This document shows, in pieces, positions 35,558 to 43,149 of a stretch of 60,880 nucleotides of DNA; the first letter of the stretch is position 1; each line of letters opens with the position of its first letter. This DNA comes from Pseudomonadota bacterium. GTDB taxonomy: Bacteria > Desulfobacterota > Desulfobacteria > Desulfobacterales > RPRI01. The stretch covers positions 1 through 60,880 of the forward strand of contig JAHITX010000067.1 in assembly GCA_018817425.1 (NCBI GenBank), in the 5' to 3' direction. The translations under genes were made by a program, and so were the position numbers. The notes below the pieces were generated by a model. The model had not been told where the DNA came from, did no database searches, and saw only the letters and a program-made list of their open reading frames with translations.

Positions 35558-35950
35558 ATGCCTACGATAAATCGTTTTGAGGATCTGGAATGTTGGCAGG
35601 AGGCCAGGAAGTTAGTCAACATGGTTTATAGAGCCATCAATGAAAATAGGGATTTTCAAAAAGACTATCGTCTCACTGGTCAAATAACAGGGGCAGCTAT
35701 TTCTGTGATGAATAATACAGCCGAAGGCTGGGCTGCCCAGTCTAATAATGAATTCATTCGCTTTTTGACGTATTCTCGAAGGTCCTGTGCAGAAACTCAA
35801 AACTGTTTGTATATTGCAAAGGATCAACAATTTATTACGAAAGATGCTTTTACTGACATTTATGACCAGGCTCTAAAAACAATAAAAATCATCGATGGCT
35901 TACTTCGTTACCTGCGTTCTCAACGAACAAAACGAACCAAACCATCATAA
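35558..35950 (+). CDS. Four-helix-bundle protein (23S rRNA intervening-sequence protein type), element A
   Basis: This 130-residue protein starts 'INRFEDLECWQEARKL', followed by 'GQITGAAISVMNNTAEGW' and 'NNEFIRFLTYSRRSCAETQ'. These are the three signatures of the TIGR02436/S23 family, known from ORFs in 23S rRNA intervening sequences and related to the Avd protein of diversity-generating retroelements. It is complete. Its last codons (QRTKRTKPS) and TAA stop are written in the units of the right arm. The function is unknown; the family fold is a pentameric, probably nucleic-acid-binding bundle. Confidence 0.88.
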   Translation: MPTINRFEDLECWQEARKLVNMVYRAINENRDFQKDYRLTGQITGAAISVMNNTAEGWAAQSNNEFIRFLTYSRRSCAETQNCLYIAKDQQFITKDAFTDIYDQALKTIKIIDGLLRYLRSQRTKRTKPS

Positions 35951-36066
35951 CCATCTAAACCATCACAACCACCTAAACCATCATAACCATCACAACCACC
36001 TAAACCATCACAACCATCTAAACCATCTAAACCATCACAACGATCACAACCATCTAACCCATTTTA
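35921..36066 (-). repeat. Element A, right arm: inverted 9-bp array
   Basis: Thirteen or so 9-bp units (AACCATCAT, AACCATCTA, AACCATCAC, AACCACCTA) run to just before the radical SAM gene. Read on the minus strand the consensus is GTTnnGATG, the same as the left arm. The two arms could pair as an imperfect stem enclosing the four-helix-bundle gene. Confidence 0.93.
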
Positions 36067-36082
36067 AACCTAAAAGGCAATT

Positions 36083-37093
36083 ATGGATGCTTCTATTATA
36101 GTTACTTATCGCTGTCCTATGCGATGTAAGATGTGTAATATCTGGGATAATCCGACTGACAGGGAAAAAGAGATAAAGCCTGAGCAACTGGAGAAAATGC
36201 CACAGGTGAATATTACAAATGTTACCGGCGGAGAGCCTTTAATAAGAGATGATATTGATGAGATCATACATGTTATTATGCAGAAATCCAAACGTGTATG
36301 TATGTCTACCAGTGGTTGGTATACTGATAAATTACTTCAGCTTGCTGAAAAGTATCCTTCGCTTGGTTTTCGCATAAGCATTGAAGGATTATCGCAAAAA
36401 AACGATGAACTTCGTGGTAAGCAGGGAGGTTTTGACAGGGGGCTTCGAGCCTTGCTGGATTTGCGTGCAATGGGAAGAAAAGATGTAGGGTTTGGGATTA
36501 CGGTTTCAAACAACAACTCCAAAGATATGCTTTGGCTTTATGAATTGGCCAAGCAACTGAAGATGGAATTTGCTACTGCTGCATTTCATAATTCATTTTA
36601 TTTCCACAAGGATGACAATATAATTACAAATAAGGATGAAGTTATAGATAATTTTGCAGAACTTATAAATCGCCTTCTTAAAGAAAACAGTCCCAAAAGC
36701 TGGTTCCGGGCTTTTTTTAATCTGGGCCTGATTAATTATATCCGTGGTGAAAAACGATTGCTTCCGTGTGAAGCCGGCACCGAAAATTTTTTTATCGATC
36801 CTTATGGAGAAGTACTGCCATGTAACGGGATGGAAAAAAAATATTGGTTTGAGAGTTTTGGAAATATTGGTAAAGTAAATCATTTTGATGAACTTTGGCA
36901 AAGCAACCATGCTTCTATGATTCGACAGAGGGTTAAAACATGCCCCAAGAATTGCTGGATGATAGGTTCGGTATCGCCCGTGATGCATAAATATATCAAG
37001 CATCCGTTGAAATGGGTTATACGTAACAAACTAAAAAGCCTTATGGGTGCTAAAGTTAATACCGATTGCATAGAAATATATGATGTAGGATGA
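36083..37093 (+). CDS. Radical SAM/SPASM protein
   Basis: This 336-residue protein has the iron-sulfur motif Cys11-x3-Cys15-x2-Cys18 in 'YRCPMRCKMCNIW', 'NVTGGEPLIRDDI' as the SAM-binding GGE motif, and C-terminal cysteines in 'LLPCEAGTENFFIDPYG', 'VLPCNG' and 'CPKNC', which form a SPASM auxiliary cluster site. Such proteins modify peptides or sugars; in EPS loci the target is not known. A start at 36083 with an AAAAGG site is clear. It lies between hairpin elements A and B. Confidence 0.85.
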   Translation: MDASIIVTYRCPMRCKMCNIWDNPTDREKEIKPEQLEKMPQVNITNVTGGEPLIRDDIDEIIHVIMQKSKRVCMSTSGWYTDKLLQLAEKYPSLGFRISIEGLSQKNDELRGKQGGFDRGLRALLDLRAMGRKDVGFGITVSNNNSKDMLWLYELAKQLKMEFATAAFHNSFYFHKDDNIITNKDEVIDNFAELINRLLKENSPKSWFRAFFNLGLINYIRGEKRLLPCEAGTENFFIDPYGEVLPCNGMEKKYWFESFGNIGKVNHFDELWQSNHASMIRQRVKTCPKNCWMIGSVSPVMHKYIKHPLKWVIRNKLKSLMGAKVNTDCIEIYDVG

Positions 37094-37094
37094 G

Positions 37095-37380
37095 GTTTCA
37101 GGTTTCAGGTGTCAGTGATTGGGGGATGTCAGGTTTCGGGTGTCGGGTTTCAGGTGTCAGGTGTCGGGTTTCAGGTGTCAGGATAAGGTTTCAGGGTTCA
37201 GGGGTTTCGGGTTTCGGGTGTTAGGTGTCAGGTGTCAGGATAAGGTGTCGGGTGTTAGGGTTCAGGGTTCAGGGTTCAGAGTTCAGGGTTCAGGGTGTCA
37301 GGGTTCAGGGTGTCAGGGTTCAGGGTTCAGAGTTCAGGTGTCAGGGTTCCACAGTTCACGGTTTTGGGTTTCAGGTGTCA
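37095..37380 (+). repeat. Element B, left arm: 7-bp array GTTTCAG/GTGTCAG
   Basis: Nearly 40 units of about 7 bp (GTTTCAG, GTGTCAG, GTTTCGG, GTGTCGG, GGTTCAG) with occasional 1-2 base slips begin right after the radical SAM stop. They end at the GTG start of the next gene. The open frame through the array is not coding. Confidence 0.93.
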
Positions 37381-37391
37381 GGGGAAGTGAA

Positions 37392-37772
37392 GTGAATGGT
37401 AAAAAATATTTGGATGTTGAGGATCTTGGGGTTTATAGAAAGTTGTGTCAGTTGCATATTGAAGTTTGTGTTTTGACGCACATGTGGCCTGTCGAAGAAA
37501 AATATGAGTTGGGAAGCCAGGCCAGGCGCTCTTCAAACAGTGCTCCAGCACAACTTGCCGAAAAAAACGATGATCGCCATATCCGTAACAAAATAGAAGG
37601 CGTGAATCGTAGTAGAGGAGAAGCTGCTGAAACCATTCACCATCTGTTTATGGCAAAACTCAAAGACTACATCACAGAAATGGTTTATTTAGAATTTAGG
37701 GATCGTTATAAGGAATGCATTCGTATGCTTAATGGCTGGCCCAATACTGCTGAAAATCTTCCTGAACTCTGA
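37392..37772 (+). CDS. Four-helix-bundle protein, divergent type, element B
   Basis: About 126 residues: 'YLDVEDLGVYRKLCQLHIEVCVL', 'YELGSQARRSSNSAPAQLAEKND' and 'GEAAETIHHLFMAKLKDYI'. The pattern matches the four-helix-bundle family but is clearly a different branch from the proteins at 35558 and 42578 (different helix-1 and helix-3 consensus). I place the start at GTG 37392 behind AGGGGAAG, because the frame upstream is pure repeat. The TGA stop is the first triplet of the inverted arm. Confidence 0.75.
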   Translation: MNGKKYLDVEDLGVYRKLCQLHIEVCVLTHMWPVEEKYELGSQARRSSNSAPAQLAEKNDDRHIRNKIEGVNRSRGEAAETIHHLFMAKLKDYITEMVYLEFRDRYKECIRMLNGWPNTAENLPEL

Positions 37773-37795
37773 CACCCGACACCTGACACCTGCTG
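37768..37795 (-). repeat. Element B, short right arm
   Basis: Three inverted units (GACACCC GACACCT GACACCT) directly follow and include the stop codon. They are the reverse complement of GTGTCRG in the left arm. The arm appears cut short by the next, partial copy of the element. Confidence 0.85.
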
Positions 37796-37796
37796 A

Positions 37797-37936
37797 GAGG
37801 TTTCAGGGTTTCGTGTGTCAGGTGTCAGGTTAAGGTGTCGGGTGTCAGGATAGGGTTCAGGGTTTACGGTTTCGGGTTTCGGGATGAGGTGTCGGGGTTC
37901 CACGGTTCACAGTTCACGGTTTCAGGTGTCAGGGGG
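37797..37936 (+). repeat. Element B', left arm of a partial second copy
   Basis: A second array of the same 7-bp units starts immediately after the short right arm. Its last ~45 bases closely match the end of the first array (GGGTTCCACGGTTCAC... then GGAGTGAAGTGAATG). Confidence 0.9.
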
Positions 37937-37942
37937 AGTGAA

Positions 37943-38038
37943 GTGAATGGTAAAAATTATTTGGATGTTGAGGATCTTGGGGTTTATAGAAAGTTTTGTC
38001 AGTTGCATATCTTAGTCACTAAACACTTTTTATTTTAA
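37943..38038 (+). pseudogene. Truncated second copy of the element-B four-helix-bundle gene
   Basis: From GTG 37943 the frame repeats the start of the gene at 37392 with few changes (NGKNYLDVEDLGVYRKFCQLHI) for about 26 codons, then diverges and stops. The element was tandemly duplicated and the second copy was then truncated beside the exosortase gene. Confidence 0.85.
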
Positions 38039-38068
38039 GCTGCATAAAGTAAAACGGGATTTTTAAAT

Positions 38069-39634
38069 ATGAATATAAAATTAAATATTTTTAAAGATAT
38101 CAGATTTTATCTTGCTATCTTGCTTGGCCTTTTTATTCTTGCTTACTGGATTCCTATAAACAGCATGGTAAATATATGGATGACAAACGATGATTATTCA
38201 TATGGCATGTTGATTCCTTTTATTACACTTTATCTGTTATGGGATAACAGGAATGAAATAAAAAAGGTTGATTTTAAAACATCATGGCCTGTTTTGCCTG
38301 CCCTTTTATTCTTCTTCCTTGTTTCCATGTACGGTATTTTAGGTTCCAGCGGAAACGTGGCAATGCCTTCCATACCGGTTATGATAATATTCTTTGCGAT
38401 GTTTTGTCTTGGGATTGATTTTATAAAAAAAGCTTTGGTACCGATGGGCATGCTTGTTTTTATGGTGCCGTTACCGGATATTCTTGACAGAACCTTTGGA
38501 GTTTTTCTGAAAAACGTTTCATCAAAACTGGGAGTTTGGTTGGTGAAGTTGTTCGGCATACCTGTTTATTTGAGCGGGAACGTAATTGACCTTGGAGTTA
38601 CACAATTACAGGTTGTGGATGCGTGCAGCGGTTTGAGATTTGTATTTCCCCTTCTTGCTCTTGGTGTGATTTACTCATATTTTTTCGAAAAAGCTCTTTC
38701 GAAAAAGATCTTTTTTGTTGTTTTAACTGTACCCATTGCAATTATTACAAACGGTTTGAGAATAGGGATAACAGCTATTCTTGCCACTTATTACGGTGCT
38801 GAGGTTGCGGAAGGATTTTTTCATGATTTCTCCGGTTGGGCAATATTTATGGTTGCTTTCGCATTTCTTTTTTTAATTGGTTATATTATGCGAAAAGCAT
38901 TTCCGGAAAAATCCGATGTGCGATCAAAGAAACCTGAAGTAAATGATACTGCAATTCCCAGGAAAACCGGTTACGCCGGTTTTCTTGTATCTGCAATTTT
39001 ATTGGTGATACTGACATTTTTCAGTTGGAATACAAAAGCAATGCCTCCTTTTGTTATCGCGGGTGGTATGCAAAGCTTCCCCCTGAATTTTTCAGAATGG
39101 CAAGGAAGAGCGGATTATATTGATAATGAGATTATAATAAAATCCGGTGCTGAAGAGGCTTTTTCAGGCTTTTATAGAAATGATAAGAATGATAATGTTT
39201 CGCTTTATATTGGTTATATAAAAAGCGCTTTTATGAAAACCGATAATTTTTTTCACAGCCCTACCGTTTGTCTGCCATCATCCGGATGGAAAGTGATAGA
39301 AACAACAACTCATGACATATATAATGTCGAGCACTTTGGTAATATATCGGTAATAAAAATGGTTATGGAAAGTTTAGGGACACATGAGTTGGTATATTTC
39401 TGGTTCCAGACCAAAGATAAGACAAGTCATGATAAAAACATAAACCGCCTGCATTTGGCTCTTAATGCAATAAAAAAAGATAATACCTATGATCTTTTTA
39501 TCAGACCGATAACTATTATTGGGCCGAATGAAGATATTAAGGATGCAGAAAAAAGGCTGGATCAATTTGTTCGGGAAATGATGACAGAGTTATTGAAGTT
39601 CTTAAAAGATAACCAGCATGTGGAAGGGAAGTGA
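38069..39634 (+). CDS. Exosortase fused to EpsI domain (XrtA/XrtD type)
   Basis: This 521-residue polytopic membrane transpeptidase should cut proteins bearing PEP/VPLPA-CTERM tails during export. Catalytic Cys186 lies in VVDACSGLR, Arg231 in TNGLRI and His252 in GFFHDFSGW, all in the expected transmembrane context (about eight helices, residues 10-275). After a linker and another transmembrane segment (~303-320), residues ~330-515 form an EpsI/DUF3485 domain ('FPLNFSEWQGRADYID', 'FFHSPTVCLPSSGWKV'). The fused layout resembles the VPLPA-specific XrtD subgroup. Likely substrates in the window are the proteins at 11085 and 12522. Confidence 0.92.
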   Translation: MNIKLNIFKDIRFYLAILLGLFILAYWIPINSMVNIWMTNDDYSYGMLIPFITLYLLWDNRNEIKKVDFKTSWPVLPALLFFFLVSMYGILGSSGNVAMPSIPVMIIFFAMFCLGIDFIKKALVPMGMLVFMVPLPDILDRTFGVFLKNVSSKLGVWLVKLFGIPVYLSGNVIDLGVTQLQVVDACSGLRFVFPLLALGVIYSYFFEKALSKKIFFVVLTVPIAIITNGLRIGITAILATYYGAEVAEGFFHDFSGWAIFMVAFAFLFLIGYIMRKAFPEKSDVRSKKPEVNDTAIPRKTGYAGFLVSAILLVILTFFSWNTKAMPPFVIAGGMQSFPLNFSEWQGRADYIDNEIIIKSGAEEAFSGFYRNDKNDNVSLYIGYIKSAFMKTDNFFHSPTVCLPSSGWKVIETTTHDIYNVEHFGNISVIKMVMESLGTHELVYFWFQTKDKTSHDKNINRLHLALNAIKKDNTYDLFIRPITIIGPNEDIKDAEKRLDQFVREMMTELLKFLKDNQHVEGK

Positions 39635-39653
39635 TTAAAGGAAATAAGAAAAC

Positions 39654-39690
39654 TTGACAAGCATTCTATGACATCATATTATGACATCAT
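39654..39690 (+). promoter_or_regulatory. Sigma-70 promoter with direct-repeat operator for the VapBC-like pair
   Basis: TTGACA at 39654-39659 and TATTAT at 39677-39682 are separated by exactly 17 bases. Two perfect copies of TATGACATCAT (39667-39677 and 39680-39690), spaced 13 bp apart, overlap the -10 box. This is the layout expected of an antitoxin autorepression site. Confidence 0.8.
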
Positions 39691-39729
39691 TAAGATGTTT
39701 TAATATGATAGCACATAATGGAGATACTT

Positions 39730-39990
39730 ATGAAGGCAATTACAATCAGAGGAATTGATTCTTCCATTTCTGAAAAGCTAAAGTATGCTGCTCAGCGTGA
39801 AGGCAAGAGTGTCAACAAGTTTATCCTTGAACTGATTAGTCAGAATCTTGGAACACAAAAGAAGAAAAAGTTTTCAAAGCAGTATAACGATTTAGACCAT
39901 CTTTTTGGAAAATGGTCGAAGTCTGAGCATGAAAAGATTCAGGGAGATATTGACAAACAAAGAAAAATTGATCCGGAATTATGGCAATGA
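39730..39990 (+). CDS. Ribbon-helix-helix antitoxin (VapB/FitA-like)
   Basis: About 86 residues: 'AITIRGIDSSISEKLKYAAQREGKSVNKFILELI' is a ribbon-helix-helix DNA-binding fold, and the C-terminal 'DLDHLFGKWSKSEHEK' would wrap the toxin. I prefer the ATG at 39730, which has a GGAG site, over the in-frame ATG at 39718. It overlaps the toxin gene by 10 bases. It should repress its own promoter through the direct repeats upstream. Confidence 0.82.
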   Translation: MKAITIRGIDSSISEKLKYAAQREGKSVNKFILELISQNLGTQKKKKFSKQYNDLDHLFGKWSKSEHEKIQGDIDKQRKIDPELWQ

Positions 39991-40379
39991 AAAAATTGCT
40001 GATTGACACTAATATATACTCGCTTGCACTCAAAGGGGATGACAGTGTTGTAGAAGTCCTTAGAGAAATCGACGTAATCGGGTTTTCTGTGATCAGCATT
40101 GGAGAACTGTTGTCAGGGTTCAAAATTGGAGGAATGGAGAAAAAGAACCGCAAAGAACTTGAGCAATTTCTTGACAGCCCCAGAGTGGTTCTTTATCTTG
40201 TCGATGAGGACACTACCGAATTCTATGCTCAAATACTTTATAACTTAAGACAAATCGGAAAACCAATCCCCACAAATGACATATGGATTGCGGCTGTGGC
40301 ATTTCAAAATGGTTTAAAGCTATACACTAAAGATAAACATTTTCAGTCCATTGCAGGTCTGTATCTTTATGGGTTATAG
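39981..40379 (+). CDS. VapC-type PIN-domain RNase toxin
   Basis: This 132-residue PIN domain has acidic metal-site residues in 'LLIDTNIYSLAL', 'SVISIGELLSGF', 'PTNDIWIAAVA' and 'TKDKHF', so all four expected positions are present. Family members cleave RNA (often tRNA or rRNA) when not bound by the antitoxin. The pair is intact and interrupts the EPS operon between the exosortase and wecA-like genes, just before repeat element F. Confidence 0.88.
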   Translation: MAMKKLLIDTNIYSLALKGDDSVVEVLREIDVIGFSVISIGELLSGFKIGGMEKKNRKELEQFLDSPRVVLYLVDEDTTEFYAQILYNLRQIGKPIPTNDIWIAAVAFQNGLKLYTKDKHFQSIAGLYLYGL

Positions 40380-40399
40380 ATTTTTTCTCTCGAAAAGAG

Positions 40400-40562
40400 A
40401 GTTCAAATCAGTGTTCAGGTTTCAGGATAGGAGCTTTGAACCCCGAGCTTTGAACCCTGAACCCCGAACCCCTGAACCGTGAACCCTGAACTCTGAACCC
40501 CGAACCCCGAACCGTGAACCGTGAACTCTGAACCCTGAACCCCTAACCCCTAACCCATATTT
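40400..40562 (-). repeat. Element F: mostly inverted 7-bp array before the wecA-like gene
   Basis: A short forward stretch (GTTCAAATCAGTGTTCAGGTTTCAGG) is followed by about 17 inverted units (TGAACCC, CGAACCC, TGAACTC, CGTGAAC) that reach to within 3 bases of the next start codon. There is no gene between the two orientations, so this looks like a collapsed element or a lone right arm. Confidence 0.88.
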
Positions 40563-40564
40563 GC

Positions 40565-42202
40565 ATGAAAAACTTATCTGCTTTACTTTTATCTGTATTC
40601 ATTACTATCGTCCTGATTCCCATCTTAAGAAAACTGGCAGTGAGAGGAAATGCCCTTGATATGCCGGATTCGCGCAAGATCCATACAATACCAATACCCC
40701 GTATCGGTGGCCTTGCTATTGCTCTTGGTGTATTAATTCCCCTTTTAATGTGGGCTCCGAGAAATGATTTTATTTATGCCTATATTGTGAGCGGAGCGAT
40801 TCTGGTTATTTTCGGCTTGGTGGATGACCTTAAGGGGCTGGATTACAGGCTTAAATTTCTAGGACAAGTTTTAGCTGCCCTGATTATGTTATTTTATGGC
40901 GGCATCAGGATCACTAATCTCGGCACATTGCTGTCCTATGGTACTGTATTGCCGGATTTGCTTGCAGTTGTTTTGACTCTGCTTGTGATTGTCGGAGTAA
41001 CAAATGCCATTAATCTTTCCGACGGTCTTGATGGTTTAGCCGGGGGGATTTCTCTGCTCGGTTTTTTTTGCATCGGTTTTCTTGCCTATCTGATTCAGGA
41101 TAATACAGTTTTACTTCTTTCTCTGGCTTTTGTGGGGGCTATATTCGGATTTTTGCGATATAATACTTATCCGGCCAGCATTTTTATGGGAGATACGGGA
41201 AGCCAGCTTCTGGGTTTTTCGGCTATTGTGCTGGCGATCAAGGTTACTCAGGAAAATGTTTCTGTGAATCCGGTTTTGCCTCTGATTATTATGGGTTTTC
41301 CGATTCTTGATACTCTCACTGTGATGTTAGAAAGGATGAAGCAGGGCCGATCTCCTTTTTTGCCGGACAAGAACCATTTCCACCACAGGCTGATTAGTAT
41401 CGGCTTTTTCCATACCGAGGCGGTTGTAATTATCTACCTGATCCAGTCTTTGATGATTATTTCGGCTATTCTTTTCAGGTATTACTTTGCGTATCAATGC
41501 TTTGCAGGTTATCTGATCTTTTCAGCTTTATTTATCAGTGTATTTGCCATAGCAGACAGAAAAGGATTCCGGGTTAAGCGTTACCACCTGATCGATCACA
41601 TCATTAAAGGAAGGTTGGCAAACATCAGAGACAAGAAGCTTGTGATCCGTATTTCCTTTGAGATATCGAAGGTCTTGATCCCGCTGATTTTTATGTTTTC
41701 CTGTTTTCTGCCCAGGGAGATTCCCGGATATGCGATCTATGTTGCACTTGGTTTCGGATTGCTGATTATTGTCATGCGGATATTTGGGAAAAATGCCTGG
41801 TCACTTGGCCTGCGCGCTGCTCTTTACCTGAGTATTCCTCTTATCCTCTACCTTAGTCAGGAAGGAATCGCAGATTGGATCAAACCGGAAATAATGATGG
41901 GGTACCACATTGGGCTGGCAGTTATGGCTTTTTTTGTTATTCTTACAATCAAGTTTTCCCGAAGGAGCAAAGGTTTTCATGTGACTACCATGGATTTTCT
42001 GGTTCTCTTCATAGCCATTGTTATTCCTAATCTTCCGATTGATTCCATACAAAGCCATATTGTGGGTATGCTTGTGGTAAAACTGATTGTAATTTTGTTT
42101 AGCTATGAAGTATTAATCACAGAACTCAGGGGGGAATTTAATGCTCTTACGGTTAGTACGCTTGGTGGTTTGGCTATCATAGGTGTGCGGGGGTTGATGT
42201 GA
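40565..42202 (+). CDS. WecA-like undecaprenyl-phosphate glycosyl-1-phosphate transferase, long form
   Basis: This 545-residue membrane protein of the MraY/WecA family starts lipid-linked repeat-unit synthesis by moving a (N-acetyl)hexosamine-1-phosphate to undecaprenyl phosphate. Motifs: 'DSRKIHTIPIPRIGGLAI', 'VDDLKGLDYRLKF', 'NAINLSDGLDGLAGG', 'FMGDTGSQLLGF' and 'PDKNHFHHRL'. It is about 200 residues longer than WecA because of an extra membrane-spanning C-terminal region. The start codon lies directly after repeat element F, with no obvious ribosome-binding site, so translation may depend on the leader structure. Confidence 0.88.
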   Translation: MKNLSALLLSVFITIVLIPILRKLAVRGNALDMPDSRKIHTIPIPRIGGLAIALGVLIPLLMWAPRNDFIYAYIVSGAILVIFGLVDDLKGLDYRLKFLGQVLAALIMLFYGGIRITNLGTLLSYGTVLPDLLAVVLTLLVIVGVTNAINLSDGLDGLAGGISLLGFFCIGFLAYLIQDNTVLLLSLAFVGAIFGFLRYNTYPASIFMGDTGSQLLGFSAIVLAIKVTQENVSVNPVLPLIIMGFPILDTLTVMLERMKQGRSPFLPDKNHFHHRLISIGFFHTEAVVIIYLIQSLMIISAILFRYYFAYQCFAGYLIFSALFISVFAIADRKGFRVKRYHLIDHIIKGRLANIRDKKLVIRISFEISKVLIPLIFMFSCFLPREIPGYAIYVALGFGLLIIVMRIFGKNAWSLGLRAALYLSIPLILYLSQEGIADWIKPEIMMGYHIGLAVMAFFVILTIKFSRRSKGFHVTTMDFLVLFIAIVIPNLPIDSIQSHIVGMLVVKLIVILFSYEVLITELRGEFNALTVSTLGGLAIIGVRGLM

Positions 42203-42575
42203 GGGTTTTCAGGTTCACAGTTGAAGGTTCAGGGTTCAGGGTTCACGGTTCACAGTTCAAGGTTGGAAAAGAAGAAATAAAGTTCTAAGTTCACGGTTCA
42301 CAGTTCAGGGTTCAGGGTTGGAAAAGAAGAAATAAAGTTCTAAGTTCTAAGTTCACGGTTCAGGGTTGGAAAAATAAAAAAAGTTTCAGGTTCACAGTTC
42401 AAGGTTGGCAAAGAAGAAATAAAGTTCTAAGTTCCAAGTTCACGGTTCACAGTTCACAGTTTACGGTTCACGGTTCAGGGTTGGAAAAATAAATAAAGTT
42501 CCAGGTTCACAGTTCAAGGTTCAAGGTTGGAAAAGAAGAAATAAAGTTCTAAATTCACGGGTTAAGGTTGAAGAG
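42203..42575 (+). repeat. Element C, left arm: GTTCACR array with A-rich spacers
   Basis: Units GTTCACA, GTTCACG, GTTCAGG and GTTCAAG are grouped in clusters. Four or five copies of the spacer GTTGGAAAAGAAGAAATAAA break them up, giving a higher-order repeat. The array runs from just after the wecA-like stop to the start of the four-helix-bundle gene. Confidence 0.94.
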
Positions 42576-42577
42576 CG

Positions 42578-42970
42578 ATGAAAATTGAACGGTTTGAAGA
42601 CATTGAGGCTTGGCAACTGGCACGTGTGTTGACTCGAAAAGTGTACCGTCTGACAAAGAAACCGGGATTTGCGACGGACTATGGGCTGAAGAGGCAGATA
42701 CAAGATGCCGCCGGATCATCGATGCATAATATTGCTGAAAGGTTTGATTCCGAGACGAATGCGGAGTTTATCCGGTTCTTGAGATATGCTAAACGGTCTT
42801 GTACGGAAGTTCAGAGCGAACTATATATGGCTATGGACGAGGAGTACATATCTTCCGACGAATTTAAAGATGTTTACGAACAGGTTAGACAAACCCGAGC
42901 TGCCATTCGTGGATTTATCAACTATCTCAAGAAATATGAAGAGCTCAAGTTAAATAACCGTAAAGCATGA
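42578..42970 (+). CDS. Four-helix-bundle protein (intervening-sequence protein type), element C
   Basis: This 130-residue protein is closely related in pattern to the one at 35558: 'IERFEDIEAWQLARVL', 'LKRQIQDAAGSSMHNIAERF' and 'NAEFIRFLRYAKRSCTEVQ'. It is complete, with a GAAGAG site before ATG 42578. The stop is the TGA of the first TGAACTC unit of the right arm. The function is unknown; the family is known from rRNA intervening sequences and is related to Avd. Confidence 0.88.
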   Translation: MKIERFEDIEAWQLARVLTRKVYRLTKKPGFATDYGLKRQIQDAAGSSMHNIAERFDSETNAEFIRFLRYAKRSCTEVQSELYMAMDEEYISSDEFKDVYEQVRQTRAAIRGFINYLKKYEELKLNNRKA

Positions 42971-43110
42971 ACTCTTAACCCTGAACTGTGAACTGTGAAC
43001 CTTGAACCTTGAACCCAGAACCTTGAACCTTGAACCCTGAACCCAGAACCCTGAACCCTGAACTGTGAACCCTGAACTCTGAACTCTGAACCCTAAACCG
43101 TGAACCTAAT
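42968..43110 (-). repeat. Element C, right arm: inverted GTTCANR array
   Basis: About 20 units (TGAACTG, TGAACCT, TGAACCC, AGAACCC) lie in reverse orientation to the left arm and end about 35 bases before the prsT start. They match the left-arm units when reverse complemented but lack the A-rich spacers. Confidence 0.94.
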
Positions 43111-43149
43111 AACTTGATTGAGTAGTTTTTTTAGAATAAAGGAGGATGG

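Noticed and set aside
35895-36101. His/Asn-rich frame (HHNHLNHHN)
   Set aside because: A translation of the right arm of element A in another frame; it begins inside the four-helix-bundle gene.
37119-37391. N-terminal extension of the element-B four-helix-bundle protein into the array
   Set aside because: The upstream part is pure GSGFRVQ-type repeat translation. The family N-terminus begins just after the GTG at 37392.
35558-43110. Diversity-generating retroelement (because the four-helix-bundle proteins resemble Avd)
   Set aside because: No reverse transcriptase, no template/variable repeat pair with adenine-specific differences and no variable-protein lectin fold is visible.
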